Below are positions 6,179 to 12,848 of a stretch of 12,946 nucleotides of DNA, one piece after another. The position numbers and the translations under genes were made by a program. This DNA is from Caldifarciminota bacterium UBA2202 (lineage in GTDB: Bacteria; Hydrothermota; 32-111), in contig DCUY01000020.1 in the NCBI GenBank assembly GCA_002327905.1, positions 1,574 through 14,519 on the forward strand, read 5' to 3'. The notes below the pieces were generated by a model. That model made no database searches. It was given only the letters and a program-made list of their open reading frames with translations, and was not told the origin of the DNA. The number at the start of each line of letters is the position of its first letter. Position 1 is the stretch's first letter.

Positions 6179-7849
6179 TTACTGCTCCTGAATTATGAAT
6201 TCAATTCTTCTATTCTTTGCTCTATGCTCTTCAGTTTCATTATCTGCAATATTCATTGTCTCTCCGAACCCTTTCGTCAATATGCGAGATTCATCTATTC
6301 CCTTCATCACCAAATAATCTTTTACGGACTCTGCCCTCTCCTTTGAGAGGGAAAGGTTGGCATCTGCCTTTCCTTTGTCATCAGTGAAACCCTGTATTTC
6401 AATCTTCACCTGACTGTTTGCAGTCAGAACAATTACTGCATCATCAAGTATCGAGAATGACTCTTTCGTAAGGTCTGCACTGCCTGACTTGAAATTGACA
6501 TTCTTCAATGACACTCTTCCGCCCTTCTTAAGCATATAAATATTCATTATAGTAGTCTTTGCTTCTTCAACTGTTACAAGATAAACCCAATCAGCATAGC
6601 CCTCAAGCGTCGCCTTCATCATATATGTGCCGGGCATGAGTTCAACTTGATAAATTCCTGTGCTTTCATCTGTCGATATCAGACTGCTTTCAATGCCTTC
6701 AATTTCAATTTTCGGGAATACGGATTCCTCCGTTGTCCTGTCAACCGCTCTTCCTGTAAGTATGCCACAGTTTTCAATGGACTCCATGTCAAAAAACACC
6801 ACATCCGTTTGATTTGATTTTATCTCTATGTCTCGCACCATTGATTTGCATTCATCTGACATTGCCTTAATCTTGTATTTTCCGGCAGGAAGCTCTATCT
6901 TCTTATTTCCGTCTTCAACAAACACCGGAGGAAGAGATGAATCCATAAATTCAATTACTCCGTCAACAGGTTCATCGATTTCGGAATCCAATATGTTCAC
7001 CACTATGAAGCCGGGATTTGATTTTTTATTTATTTTTAATGATTTGAAATCAAAAAAGCAGTTCATTCCTATTTCAAGTCTGGGCCTGAGATTCGGGTCG
7101 CCTGCTGTGAAGAGTTCAAGATGAGTCATAGCCGCATTGAATGAAAAATCTCCATATTTGTAATTCATTCCTGCATTTACATCTCTTCCATCAACATCTG
7201 CTTTTATAGACAGGCCTTTATATACGGGAAACTCAATTCCTCCGAAAAATCCAAACATGAATTCATTTGCAATGCTTCCGGAAAGATATGTGTCTGTAAA
7301 GAGCGGGACCGTTGAGAGGTATCTCCCCCTTCCATATCCGATAAATTCTCCTCTTCCTATTCCAACTGTATATTTCCCGAATTTACCGAGATTTTCTGTT
7401 GCAACTACATACGCGCTGAAAACATCGGATGACCTGTTTTGATATGAATAGTCAGTTAGTCCTGAATTTACAGTACTTCCTCCTCCGCCTTCGTCAATGA
7501 ATCTGTTATAAGTAATGTTTTTCATCCCCACTGAGATTGACGGAGTTCTTGAAGACTCTTTCAGGAGAAGAACCTGAAACTGCAAAGCATAGTCCTTGTA
7601 TGTATACATATGCAGAGTAACATCCATCATGTCAAAGAGTCCGTATGAGAATGCAAGATTGTAGTCATACCCGACTCTGTCTTCAAGAAATTTCACTGCA
7701 AAGGAATTATATAGAGAGACATTTGTCAGTCCGGAATTCAGAATCTCCGCAGTCGGCACGGTTATTATTTCAGAAGGTTTTGCATTCAAGGCAAAAACCA
7801 ATATCGGAATTAATACTATAAGGATAAAGATTATGAAAAATTTCTTCAT
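6179..7849 (-). CDS. OmpA-family outer-membrane protein with barrel and PEGA/CarboxypepD-like domains
   Basis: A 556-residue exported protein. A signal peptide (KKFFIIFILIVLIPILVFA) precedes a region of about 250 residues with alternating aromatic and hydrophobic strands, like a YjbH-type outer-membrane barrel (SEIITVPTAEILNSGLTNVS opening). Two beta-sandwich repeats follow: one PEGA-like (KKIELPAGKYKIKAMSDE) and one carboxypeptidase-regulatory-like (ILTGRAVDRTTEES ... VELMPGTYMMKATLEGY). The last ~105 residues are an OmpA peptidoglycan-binding domain: VNFKSGSADLT, then IQGFTDDKGKADANLSLSKE and RAESVKDYL, with the Asp and Arg that bind diaminopimelate. Start: GGGAG five bases before ATG 7849 rules out the ATG at 7861, which contains this site. 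Likely role: linking outer membrane and cell wall; a pilus connection is only suggested by position. Confidence 0.88.
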   Translation of the reverse strand: MKKFFIIFILIVLIPILVFALNAKPSEIITVPTAEILNSGLTNVSLYNSFAVKFLEDRVGYDYNLAFSYGLFDMMDVTLHMYTYKDYALQFQVLLLKESSRTPSISVGMKNITYNRFIDEGGGGSTVNSGLTDYSYQNRSSDVFSAYVVATENLGKFGKYTVGIGRGEFIGYGRGRYLSTVPLFTDTYLSGSIANEFMFGFFGGIEFPVYKGLSIKADVDGRDVNAGMNYKYGDFSFNAAMTHLELFTAGDPNLRPRLEIGMNCFFDFKSLKINKKSNPGFIVVNILDSEIDEPVDGVIEFMDSSLPPVFVEDGNKKIELPAGKYKIKAMSDECKSMVRDIEIKSNQTDVVFFDMESIENCGILTGRAVDRTTEESVFPKIEIEGIESSLISTDESTGIYQVELMPGTYMMKATLEGYADWVYLVTVEEAKTTIMNIYMLKKGGRVSLKNVNFKSGSADLTKESFSILDDAVIVLTANSQVKIEIQGFTDDKGKADANLSLSKERAESVKDYLVMKGIDESRILTKGFGETMNIADNETEEHRAKNRRIEFIIQEQ

Positions 7850-7886
7850 CAAAACTCCCATTTTAATTTTTTTCTCATTGTTGTAA

Positions 7887-7914
7887 ATTATATCAAAATT
7901 TTTATTAAAGTCAA
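7887..7914 (-). promoter_or_regulatory. promoter of the OmpA-family gene
   Basis: On the minus strand TTGACT (7914-7909) and a perfect TATAAT (7892-7887) are separated by 16 bases. Transcription would begin around 7880, about 30 bases before the start at 7849. It lies back to back with the plus-strand promoter at 7964-7991 in the AT-rich divergent spacer 7850-8024. Confidence 0.7.
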
Positions 7915-7963
7915 TATTCCAAAAACATATTCATTCTGTAATGAAAACATTTCACTCTTTCTA

Positions 7964-7991
7964 TTGAAAAAAACTGTTGATAGTATAAAAT
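7964..7991 (+). promoter_or_regulatory. promoter of the Dabb-domain gene
   Basis: TTGAAA at 7964-7969 and TAAAAT at 7986-7991 with a 16-base spacer. TATAAA at 7984-7989 is an overlapping alternative -10 with a 14-base spacer. It lies about 33 bases before the ATG at 8025. Confidence 0.5.
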
Positions 7992-8024
7992 CATTAAATT
8001 GCAAATAAAACAAGGAGTGAAAAA

Positions 8025-8327
8025 ATGGTAAAGCACATTGTCATGTGGACAGTTAGAGACGGAGTTTCAGGCAAAACAAAAAAGGAGAATACGCTAAAGC
8101 TCAAGGAGATGCTTGAGGCATTAAAGCATAAAATCCCGTTTATCAAAAAACTTGAAGTGGGGATAAACTATGCTGTTGACGATGCGGCTTACGATGTTGT
8201 TTTGTACTCGGAATTTGAGAGCAGGGCAGACCTTGAAGCGTATGTGGTGCATCCTGACCATCAGGCTTTGAAGGATTTTATCATAAATATACGCGACAAG
8301 AGGTGTTTTGTGGATTATGAAACCTGA
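8025..8327 (+). CDS. Dabb (stress-responsive A/B barrel) domain protein
   Basis: A 100-residue protein covering one complete Dabb domain, a dimeric ferredoxin-like fold. It shows the family pattern: opening VKHIVMWTVRDG strand, a charged helix with LKLKEMLEALKHKIPFIKKL, the LEVGINY strand, DVVLYSEFESRADLEAYVVH, the HPDHQ motif near residue 78, and a final FVDYE. AAGGAG seven bases before the ATG supports the start. Members are stress proteins in plants and a few aromatic-modifying enzymes; most bacterial ones, including this, have no known reaction. It is first of the plus-strand genes and is followed by a gene with its own promoter. Confidence 0.92.
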   Translation: MVKHIVMWTVRDGVSGKTKKENTLKLKEMLEALKHKIPFIKKLEVGINYAVDDAAYDVVLYSEFESRADLEAYVVHPDHQALKDFIINIRDKRCFVDYET

Positions 8328-8337
8328 AGGCCGGCTC

Positions 8338-8365
8338 TTTACAAAATTTCTTTTTGAGTTATACT
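8338..8365 (+). promoter_or_regulatory. promoter of the STAS-like gene
   Basis: TTTACA at 8338-8343 and TATACT at 8360-8365 with a 16-base spacer. Transcription would begin near 8372, leaving a short leader containing AAGGAGG before the ATG at 8390. The promoter position rules out the in-frame TTG start at 8354. Confidence 0.65.
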
Positions 8366-8389
8366 TTTAGTGTTAAGCAAGGAGGCAAT

Positions 8390-8752
8390 ATGGCAAGGGT
8401 ATTTTTTCAGTATGTAAAGAATAAGCGGATTTTGGTTATGGATATTTCCAATTTAAAAAATGCAAGAGAGAGCGAAAAAGTGATTGGCGAATGCGAAGAT
8501 ATGATAGAAAGACTTCCATTGAAATCCGTCCTTCTGATGACTGATGTGACAGATTCATCTTACGATATGATCGGAATAGAGAGACTGAAAACATTTTCAA
8601 GGAACACAACTCCTTTCGTTCTTGCAAGCGCAGTTGCCGGAGCAATTGATGAGAAAAAAATGGTGATTGAAATTCTTGAAAGAATCTCCGGAAGAAAGAT
8701 AATGCCTTTTGACTCTGCTGAAGATGCTCTGGATTATCTATCTTCATTCTGA
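8390..8752 (+). CDS. STAS/SpoIIAA-like domain protein
   Basis: A 120-residue soluble protein resembling the SpoIIAA-like STAS fold: an opening strand pair (VFFQYVKNKRILVMDISNLK), a helix, a second strand (KSVLLMTDVTDSSYD), a helix, a strand FVLASAVAGAI, and a closing helix. The ending GRKIMPFDSAEDALDYLSS is common in this group. The usual phosphorylatable Ser of anti-sigma antagonists is not clearly placed, so it may be a binding module rather than a SpoIIAA-type switch. The start at 8390 has AAGGAGG four bases upstream. No anti-sigma kinase or sigma factor gene is adjacent. Family assignment is by overall pattern only, so confidence in the function is lower than in the gene. Confidence 0.7.
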   Translation: MARVFFQYVKNKRILVMDISNLKNARESEKVIGECEDMIERLPLKSVLLMTDVTDSSYDMIGIERLKTFSRNTTPFVLASAVAGAIDEKKMVIEILERISGRKIMPFDSAEDALDYLSSF

Positions 8753-8760
8753 TTTTCTCA

Positions 8761-8789
8761 TTGCATTTTTTCCGCCAATCCATTATAAT
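8761..8789 (+). promoter_or_regulatory. promoter of the cupin-acyl-CoA synthetase operon
   Basis: TTGCAT at 8761-8766, a 17-base spacer and a perfect TATAAT at 8784-8789. Transcription would start near 8796, just upstream of the inverted repeat at 8800-8817 and about 43 bases before the cupin ATG. Confidence 0.75.
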
Positions 8790-8799
8790 GAAAAGGATT

Positions 8800-8817
8800 T
8801 CACATAAGTGTGATCAC
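8800..8817. promoter_or_regulatory. overlapping inverted repeats, probable operator
   Basis: TCACA-TAAG-TGTGA (8800-8813) is a 5-4-5 inverted repeat, and GTGATCAC (8810-8817) is an overlapping 8-bp palindrome. Both lie about +5 to +22 relative to the predicted transcription start, a usual place for a repressor site. No obvious cognate regulator is in the window. The arrangement TCACA...TGTGA is the reverse of the CRP order TGTGA-N6-TCACA, so I do not call it a CRP site. Confidence 0.45.
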
Positions 8818-8838
8818 TATTTTAACTAAGGAGATCTC

Positions 8839-9174
8839 ATGGACAAAAGTTCTGACCTCTTTTATTTCATGAAGCCGACTCAGTCAAAACACATTGCAGA
8901 TTATCAGCCGGATTCTATTGTCAGCAAGACTCTTATTGACAAAAGAAGCGGCACAGTGACATTCTTTGCTTTTGACGAAAATCAGGGACTATCCGAACAC
9001 ATTTCCCCTTTTGATGCAATTGCCATTATACTTGACGGAGAGGGAGACATTAAAATCAATGGGAAAAAGTATGTGGTCAAAGAGGGAGAGATGATTGTCA
9101 TGCCAGCCTCAAAACCTCATTCGATAAAAGCAAGAGTCAAGTTCAAAATGTTTTTGATAATGATTAAGGCGTAA
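8839..9174 (+). CDS. small cupin-domain protein
   Basis: A 111-residue single cupin (Cupin_2) domain. Motif 1 appears as GLSEHISPFDAIAIILDGEG with only one of the two usual histidines, and motif 2 as GEMIVMPASKPHSIKA with its histidine, followed by KFKMFLIMIKA. Metal binding may therefore be incomplete or altered; this EH.(A/S)PFDA pattern recurs in small bacterial cupins of unknown function. AAGGAG is six bases before the ATG. It ends with tandem TAA TAA stops 16 bases before the acyl-CoA synthetase gene, and both are likely transcribed from the promoter at 8761-8789. A link between them, such as binding of an acyl product, is conjecture. Confidence 0.88.
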   Translation: MDKSSDLFYFMKPTQSKHIADYQPDSIVSKTLIDKRSGTVTFFAFDENQGLSEHISPFDAIAIILDGEGDIKINGKKYVVKEGEMIVMPASKPHSIKARVKFKMFLIMIKA

Positions 9175-9190
9175 TAACGTTTTTTTTAAG

Positions 9191-11050
9191 ATGTACAGAA
9201 TCCTTGAATCGCAGAACCTTTTTGAGATGTTTGAAAACAGCGTCAAGGTTCACTCAAAGCTTCCCTGCCAGACATACAGGCTCGGGAATGGAGACTGGCA
9301 CACTCTCTCTTATGAAAAAACACTGAAGAATGTGCGGAGACTCGCATCCTCTTTAAAAAAAACAGGAATTAAAGAGGGAACTCATGTTCTTCTATTTTCC
9401 GACAACAGATATGAGTGGATAACAGCTGATTTGGCGCTTTTGTCCCTCGGAGCAATTGATGTCCCACGCTCCACAACGGCTCCTATACGCGAACTCTCTT
9501 TCATAGCGAGCCATTCAGATGCCGAATATGCAATAATCGAGAATGAATCCATTTATGACTCAGTGAAATCAATTCTGCCAGATGAGAAGATATTTACATT
9601 TGACAAGTCCATAAGATTTACATGTATAGAGGATATGATGCAGAGCGGAGACGAGGATTTTGAATTTCCTGAAATAAAGAAAGAGAATCTCGCAACTATA
9701 ATTTACACATCAGGCACGACAGGCAATCCTAAAGGAGTCATGCTGACGCAGGGAAATTTTATGCATAATGTCAAAGCAATTACTCCTTTAATACACTTTA
9801 AACCCTTTGGAAAGAACGGCGAGAGATCTTTATCCATCCTTCCGGTGTGGCATGTCTTCGAAAGAACATACGAATATGTGTGCCTTGCGGGTGGAGCTGA
9901 AACATGCTATTCAAATGCAAAAAATTTTGCAAGTGATCTGAGGGAGATGCGACCCACAGTCATGTCCGCCGTGCCGAGAATATGGGAACATATTTACAGA
10001 AAGGTTATTGACAATATAAGAAGCCAGAAAGCAACCAAAAGATATTTATTCTATTTTTTCATCACTATAAGAGAAAAGATGCTTTGGTCATACAGAACTC
10101 TTATAAACAGAGACACTGTAATTTACAAAGAATCATTTTCCGGCAGATTATGGAAACTTTTTCTATCCGCTTTCTCTCTGATTCTTTTGTCAGTTCCCGG
10201 GCTCTTGGGTTATTTTGTATTGGCTCCGGTTAGACAGGCTGTGGGAGGAAGACTCCGCGCATTTACAGGAGGCGGGGCAATACCGAAATACATTGACAAT
10301 TTTTATAATACTGTCGGAATACCTCTTCTGAATGCATTCGGAATGACAGAATGCTCTCCCGGAATTTCATCAAGAAAATTCGACTGGAACTTTCTCTACA
10401 CAGTAGGAGTGCCTTTTGAATTCACGCAGATTAAAGTGACTGATGACAATGGAAATGAGGTTGAAGAAGGAGAAAAGGGAATTGTTTGGGTCAAAGGGCC
10501 TCAGGTGATGAGGGGATATTATAACAATGAATCTGAAACAAAGAGGGTCCTGACTGAAGACGGCTGGCTCAACACAGGAGATGTGGGCGCATTCACATCA
10601 AGAAAGAATCTTATAATTCTCGGAAGAGTCAAAGACACAATAGTGCTTCTCGGAGGAGAGAATGTGGAGCCGACCCCTATTGAAGAAAAGCTTGAGGAGA
10701 GCGAGTTCATAACCCACGCAGTTGTTGTGGGAGATGATGAGAAGGACATTGGAGCCCTTGTTGTGCTTGAAGAAGAGCGCATAAAAAAACTGTTTGAAGA
10801 ATGGGGCGAGGACTATAAGAATTTTGATGATGCCCGCAAAAACAATAAGCTGATGGAATTTGTAAGAGAACAGATAGAAAAGTATGTCAACAGTTCGAAG
10901 GATTTTCATCCTTTTGAAAAAATTAAGAGTTTCAGAATATTGCCTGAAAAATTCATGATAGGAGCGGAGCTCACTGAATCTCTTAAAAAGAAACGGCTTC
11001 TAATAAAAAACAAATATGAAGCAACTATCAAAGATATGTACAAAAAGTAG
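9191..11050 (+). CDS. AMP-forming long-chain acyl-CoA synthetase
   Basis: Fatty acid + ATP + CoA to acyl-CoA + AMP + PPi, through an acyl-adenylate. The 619-residue length is normal for LACS/FadD15-like enzymes. Visible motifs: the P-loop IIYTSGTTGNPKGVMLTQG near residues 170-188, a SILPVWHVFERTYEY block near 215-230, GGGAIP before the substrate pocket, LNAFGMTECSPG near 380-391, GWLNTGDVGAF near 460, and GRVKDTIVLLGGENVEPTPI. The C-terminal ELTESLKKKRLLIKNKY matches the family's ELTPTLKxKR ending that carries the catalytic Lys. A hydrophobic stretch at about 322-345 (LFLSAFSLILLSVPGLLGYF) could be a membrane contact. No Shine-Dalgarno precedes the ATG, so translation may be coupled to the cupin gene 16 bases upstream. 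Confidence 0.95.
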   Translation: MYRILESQNLFEMFENSVKVHSKLPCQTYRLGNGDWHTLSYEKTLKNVRRLASSLKKTGIKEGTHVLLFSDNRYEWITADLALLSLGAIDVPRSTTAPIRELSFIASHSDAEYAIIENESIYDSVKSILPDEKIFTFDKSIRFTCIEDMMQSGDEDFEFPEIKKENLATIIYTSGTTGNPKGVMLTQGNFMHNVKAITPLIHFKPFGKNGERSLSILPVWHVFERTYEYVCLAGGAETCYSNAKNFASDLREMRPTVMSAVPRIWEHIYRKVIDNIRSQKATKRYLFYFFITIREKMLWSYRTLINRDTVIYKESFSGRLWKLFLSAFSLILLSVPGLLGYFVLAPVRQAVGGRLRAFTGGGAIPKYIDNFYNTVGIPLLNAFGMTECSPGISSRKFDWNFLYTVGVPFEFTQIKVTDDNGNEVEEGEKGIVWVKGPQVMRGYYNNESETKRVLTEDGWLNTGDVGAFTSRKNLIILGRVKDTIVLLGGENVEPTPIEEKLEESEFITHAVVVGDDEKDIGALVVLEEERIKKLFEEWGEDYKNFDDARKNNKLMEFVREQIEKYVNSSKDFHPFEKIKSFRILPEKFMIGAELTESLKKKRLLIKNKYEATIKDMYKK

Positions 11051-11070
11051 AATTACGGCGGCTTTAACTA

Positions 11071-11099
11071 TTTACAAATTGCAGAATTGCATATAGAAT
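11071..11099 (+). promoter_or_regulatory. promoter of the hydrolase-ZIP pair (leaderless)
   Basis: TTTACA at 11071-11076 and TAGAAT at 11094-11099 with a 17-base spacer. Only 6 bases separate the -10 from ATG 11106, the same spacing as at the response regulator gene, and there is no Shine-Dalgarno. Transcription would begin at the start codon. Confidence 0.6.
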
Positions 11100-11105
11100 C
11101 ATTGT

Positions 11106-11888
11106 ATGATTTCAAGAAAATATCGCAATCGAGTCTTTTTCCACTGCTCAAAAAATCAAAACAATAAGACGGTTATCCTCCTTCACGGTCTCGGAGGCAC
11201 AAGCTTTGCATTTAGGAAAATTTTTGCTTCTCTGTCAAAGAAGAATATTTCCTTTATTGCTCCAGACCATCCTTCACACGGAAAGACATTTGAAAATGAT
11301 TTCAACAGATATATCGACGAATTAATTAATTTTATGGATGAGAACAGGGTCGAGAGAGCTGTGTTGATTGCGCACTCTTTCGGAGCATGCTTTGCGGAGA
11401 TGCTCTTCGAGAGAATGCATAATAGAATTGACGGAATAATGCTTGTAACGCCTCTTCTTGAGGTTAAAAGACAGACAAAGTCAACAGGGCTTTTCACATA
11501 TACTCATAAATGGATTTTTGATTTTGCGGGAAATCTGATGTCATATCTCCCTCAGAGGTGGAGGTATCCTGATTATGCGTCTCTCAGGAGAAAATTATAT
11601 CCTTTCTATTGGATATCCGACATGACTCACTGCAACATAAGAGAATATTTCAAAATTCAGTCCTTTGTCTCTGATAAAAGAATGACGAATATTTCATTTA
11701 TTGAAAACTCCATAGTGTACCTCGGAAAATCCGATGTGATAACTTTTGCTGATTTAACCAAGTCTCTTGTCTTCAAATACGCAAAAAGGGTGACAATACA
11801 CGAGGGAGACCATTTGTACCCTCTTAAAGAATATCCTATATTTGAAAAAGAGGTCTTTGCTTTTTTAGAAGAGAATAAATATGTTTGA
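11106..11888 (+). CDS. alpha/beta-hydrolase fold protein
   Basis: A 260-residue serine hydrolase of the alpha/beta fold. The oxyanion motif LLHGLGG is at 25-31 and the APDHPSHGKT loop at 52-61. The nucleophile elbow LIAHSFGAC has Ser91, with Ala89 instead of the usual first Gly of GxSxG. Asp210 in LGKSDVITF and His236 in EGDHLYP complete a plausible triad. The cap region (about 125-195) is Trp/Tyr-rich (HKWIFDF, YLPQRWRYPDY, KLYPFYWISDM), suggesting a hydrophobic substrate. No signal peptide is seen, so it is probably cytoplasmic. It lies 55 bases after the acyl-CoA synthetase gene with its own promoter, and its last 8 bases overlap the ZIP gene. Esterase, thioesterase or lipase activity is possible; the substrate cannot be told. 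Confidence 0.88.
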   Translation: MISRKYRNRVFFHCSKNQNNKTVILLHGLGGTSFAFRKIFASLSKKNISFIAPDHPSHGKTFENDFNRYIDELINFMDENRVERAVLIAHSFGACFAEMLFERMHNRIDGIMLVTPLLEVKRQTKSTGLFTYTHKWIFDFAGNLMSYLPQRWRYPDYASLRRKLYPFYWISDMTHCNIREYFKIQSFVSDKRMTNISFIENSIVYLGKSDVITFADLTKSLVFKYAKRVTIHEGDHLYPLKEYPIFEKEVFAFLEENKYV

Positions 11889-12684
11889 GCCATTAAGGCA
11901 TCTAAATCCTGTTCTCCTTGCTCTTATTGCAGGTATATTCACTTGGAGTATCACTGCTCTGGGAGCCGCATCAGTATTCACGGTGAAATCATTCAGCCAA
12001 AGATTAACTGATGTAATGCTCGGATTCGCCGCAGGTGTTATGATGGCCGCAAGCGTTTGGTCTCTCCTAATACCTTCTATTGAAATTTCCCAGCAGCTTC
12101 ATTACATAAAATGGATCCCTCCTCTTGTGGGATTTCTATCAGGAGCGGCATTTTTAAGACTATTGGACAGATTAATGCCTCATCTTCACATAGGATTCGA
12201 CAGTCCTGAGGGAATCCCCACCAAGTTGAATAAGCAGTGGCTTTTGGTTCTCGCAATAACTCTTCACAATATTCCCGAGGGGCTTGCAGTCGGAGTCGCA
12301 TTCGGCTCATTGGCGGCAAACCTCTCTGCTCAGTCATTTGAAGGAGCAATCGCCCTTGCAATAGGAATAGCAATTCAAAACTTTCCGGAGGGAATTGCAG
12401 TGGCTCTTCCTTTAAGAGGAATGGGCATAAGCAGAAATAAAGCATTTCATCTCGGACATCTTTCAGCTTTAGTCGAACCTTTATTCGCAGTGATAGGAGC
12501 ATCCCTTGTCTTCATTTTTCTTCCTATTCTTCCTTACGCTCTATCCTTTGCCGCAGGAGCTATGATATATGTTGTAGTCGAAGAAGTGATACCGGAGAGT
12601 CAGAGAAACGGAAATACAGATATAGCTACAATTTCCACTATCATCGGATTTGCAGTAATGATGCTTCTTGATGTGGCTCTGTAA
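11881..12684 (+). CDS. ZIP-family divalent metal transporter
   Basis: A 267-residue membrane protein with about eight hydrophobic helices, the normal ZIP architecture, importing Zn2+ or related divalent metals into the cytoplasm. The paired metal-site motifs are present: HNIPEG at 129-134 in the fourth helix and QNFPEG at 166-171 in the fifth, where Gln replaces the more common His. A further conserved patch is GHLSALVEP, and VVEEVIPES lies near the end. The loop between the third and fourth helices is short (MPHLHIGFDSPEG). The bacterial ZupT/GufA group is the closest match by pattern. Its ATG overlaps the hydrolase stop by 8 bases, so it is translationally coupled. No metal-responsive operator was recognised. 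Confidence 0.95.
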   Translation: MFEPLRHLNPVLLALIAGIFTWSITALGAASVFTVKSFSQRLTDVMLGFAAGVMMAASVWSLLIPSIEISQQLHYIKWIPPLVGFLSGAAFLRLLDRLMPHLHIGFDSPEGIPTKLNKQWLLVLAITLHNIPEGLAVGVAFGSLAANLSAQSFEGAIALAIGIAIQNFPEGIAVALPLRGMGISRNKAFHLGHLSALVEPLFAVIGASLVFIFLPILPYALSFAAGAMIYVVVEEVIPESQRNGNTDIATISTIIGFAVMMLLDVAL

Positions 12685-12687
12685 ACA

Positions 12688-12798
12688 GGTGACAGGTAGC
12701 AGGTAAAAAGTAAAGGGTAAAGGAAGCCAGACAAAGACGCCGTGAGCAAAATACAGAGTATGCTGGTGAGCTGGTACGCTGGTGACAAAGACGCCGTG
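12688..12798. repeat. low-complexity spacer with 7-bp and 8-bp periodicity
   Basis: Just after the ZIP stop, GGT or AGT recurs every 7 bases at 12688, 12695, 12702, 12709 and 12716. Three 8-bp units GCTGGTGA, GCTGGTAC, GCTGGTGA lie head to tail at 12762-12785. The 15-mer GACAAAGACGCCGTG occurs twice (12730-12744 and 12784-12798). GCCGTGAGCAAAA at 12739-12751 is the exact reverse complement of 110-122 in the left array. The stretch lies between two convergent gene ends and shows no open frame of substance. Confidence 0.75.
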
Positions 12799-12848
12799 CG
12801 CGGTAAGCGACTATAGACTGCTTCTATTCACCCTTTGTTTCTAACTTA

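Noticed and set aside
8436..8783. Minus-strand 115-residue open frame opposite the STAS-like gene
   Set aside because: It is a shadow of a gene with its own promoter and strong ribosome site; the translated product has no recognisable pattern.
8800..8817. CRP/FNR binding site
   Set aside because: The half-sites are in the reverse order and spacing (TCACA-N4-TGTGA) from CRP, and the position downstream of the transcription start does not suit an activator.
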